From positions 1 to 12,120 of the forward strand of contig RPQK01000140.1 in NCBI GenBank assembly GCA_003819755.1: 12,120 nt of DNA. The letters run 5' to 3'. The stretch comes from Acidobacteriota bacterium. GTDB taxonomy: Bacteria > Acidobacteriota > UBA6911 > RPQK01. This document shows positions 11,691 to 12,120 of this stretch, one piece after another; within the stretch, counting starts at the first letter, position 1, and every line of letters starts with the position of its first letter. Position numbers and translations under genes: made by a program. The notes under the pieces were generated by a model. The model made no database searches. It was not told where the DNA came from and saw nothing but the letters and a program-made list of their open reading frames with translations.

Positions 11691-12120
11691 TCACTCAAAT
11701 GCGTAGAGATCGTACCCACTCTTCTGCTGGCCTTGCTGGCCGTAGTAATACCTGACGGCCCCTGTCTGAGTATCGGTCGCTTTAATTCTATATTGAACGT
11801 CGGTCAGCGCCCCGAAGAAGACCCAGAAGTGCCCGTTGGTTCCGCGTCCGTCGAGCGCCTTGACCACCAGCTCGACGTTAGTGGGGACGAAAAACCAGAA
11901 GTAACCCGAATCATTCGTCAGGCCCACCGCCCCCGCTTGGCCGCTTGATCCGTCTGGCGTGACCCAGTCGACCTCCATCACGATACGCTCGTTGTTCAAA
12001 GCCAGGGAGGTGACGGCAGGCGCCGGGGACCAGGCGGAAGAGAAGCTCGCACTGAGGAGGCTAGCCAGCGGTTCCAAGCCGACCTCCGGCCCAGCAACAT
12101 TGAGGAGTGAAGGCGCGGTC
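11691..12120 (-). CDS. C-terminal part of a secreted hypothetical protein, 5' end beyond window
   Basis: The frame is open from the right edge of the window to TGA at 11691-11693, so the TTG at 12077 is not the real start. About 142 residues are visible. From about residue 45 onward they read LALNNERIVMEVDWVTPDGS, then GYFWFFVPTNVELVVKALDG, NGHFWVFFGALTDVQYRIKA and TDTQTGAVRYYYG. This is a C-terminal beta-rich domain I recognise from many exported proteins of Acidobacteriota and related phyla, usually written 'LNxxRFxVxVDWxTPDG...GYFWFFxxxNVELVVKVLDG'. It is non-catalytic and of unknown function, and is often attached to esterase- or propeller-like domains. What precedes it here cannot be seen. 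Confidence 0.85.
   Translation of the reverse strand, partial: TAPSLLNVAGPEVGLEPLASLLSASFSSAWSPAPAVTSLALNNERIVMEVDWVTPDGSSGQAGAVGLTNDSGYFWFFVPTNVELVVKALDGRGTNGHFWVFFGALTDVQYRIKATDTQTGAVRYYYGQQGQQKSGYDLYAFE

Overview
The window is GC-rich bacterial DNA, most likely from an Acidobacteriota-type soil or sediment organism or a neighbouring phylum. This is an inference. The partial proteins at the two edges (a QILTDSPWA... secreted protein, and a C-terminal domain with NGHFWVFFGALTDVQY) look like families I associate mainly with Acidobacteriota, and the cargo consists mostly of large repeat-rich secreted proteins.

Layout: (1) 1-632, the C-terminal part of a secreted protein cut by the window edge. 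(2) 633-1276, a decayed mobile-element junction: a frameshifted tyrosine-recombinase C-terminus runs into a hairpin and the 3' half of a tRNA-Met(CAU) gene, followed by a truncated metallophosphoesterase start. (3) 1474-3738 (minus), an SBBP-repeat secreted protein with a cadherin-like domain. (4) 4054-5586 (plus), a compact three-gene run: two short tail-collar (microcystin-dependent-protein type) proteins, then a leaderless discoidin plus 2x cadherin-like protein. (5) 5628-7784 (plus), a predicted seven-bladed beta-propeller exoprotein with a C-terminal membrane anchor. (6) 7846-8975 (minus), an AbiE-type toxin/antitoxin remnant. (7) 8976-9452, unrecognised, apparently degenerate sequence. 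(8) 9453-10547 (plus), a secreted protein made of two almost identical domains and a PEP-CTERM-like tail. (9) 10652-10825, a second copy of the integrase-end/hairpin/tRNA-half repeat. (10) 11048-11500 (minus), a PIN-domain toxin pseudogene. (11) 11691-12120 (minus), the C-terminal part of another secreted protein.

The main structural theme is the pair of about 133-bp direct repeats at 1035-1167 and 10691-10825. They bracket about 9.5 kb of surface/secreted-protein genes plus the AbiE remnant. Both repeats combine an integrase 3' end with a tRNA 3' half and share the same non-tRNA flank, so neither contains an intact tRNA gene. This is what tandem or successive integrations at one tRNA locus would leave. 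No intact integrase is present, and several genes near the junctions are broken (integrase, phosphoesterase, antitoxin, PIN toxin), so the region looks like a worn integration hotspot. The surviving cargo shares domains: cadherin-like beta-sandwiches occur on both sides of the divergent intergenic region at 3739-4053. This suggests a common role in cell-surface or extracellular binding, but no enzymatic pathway can be read from it.
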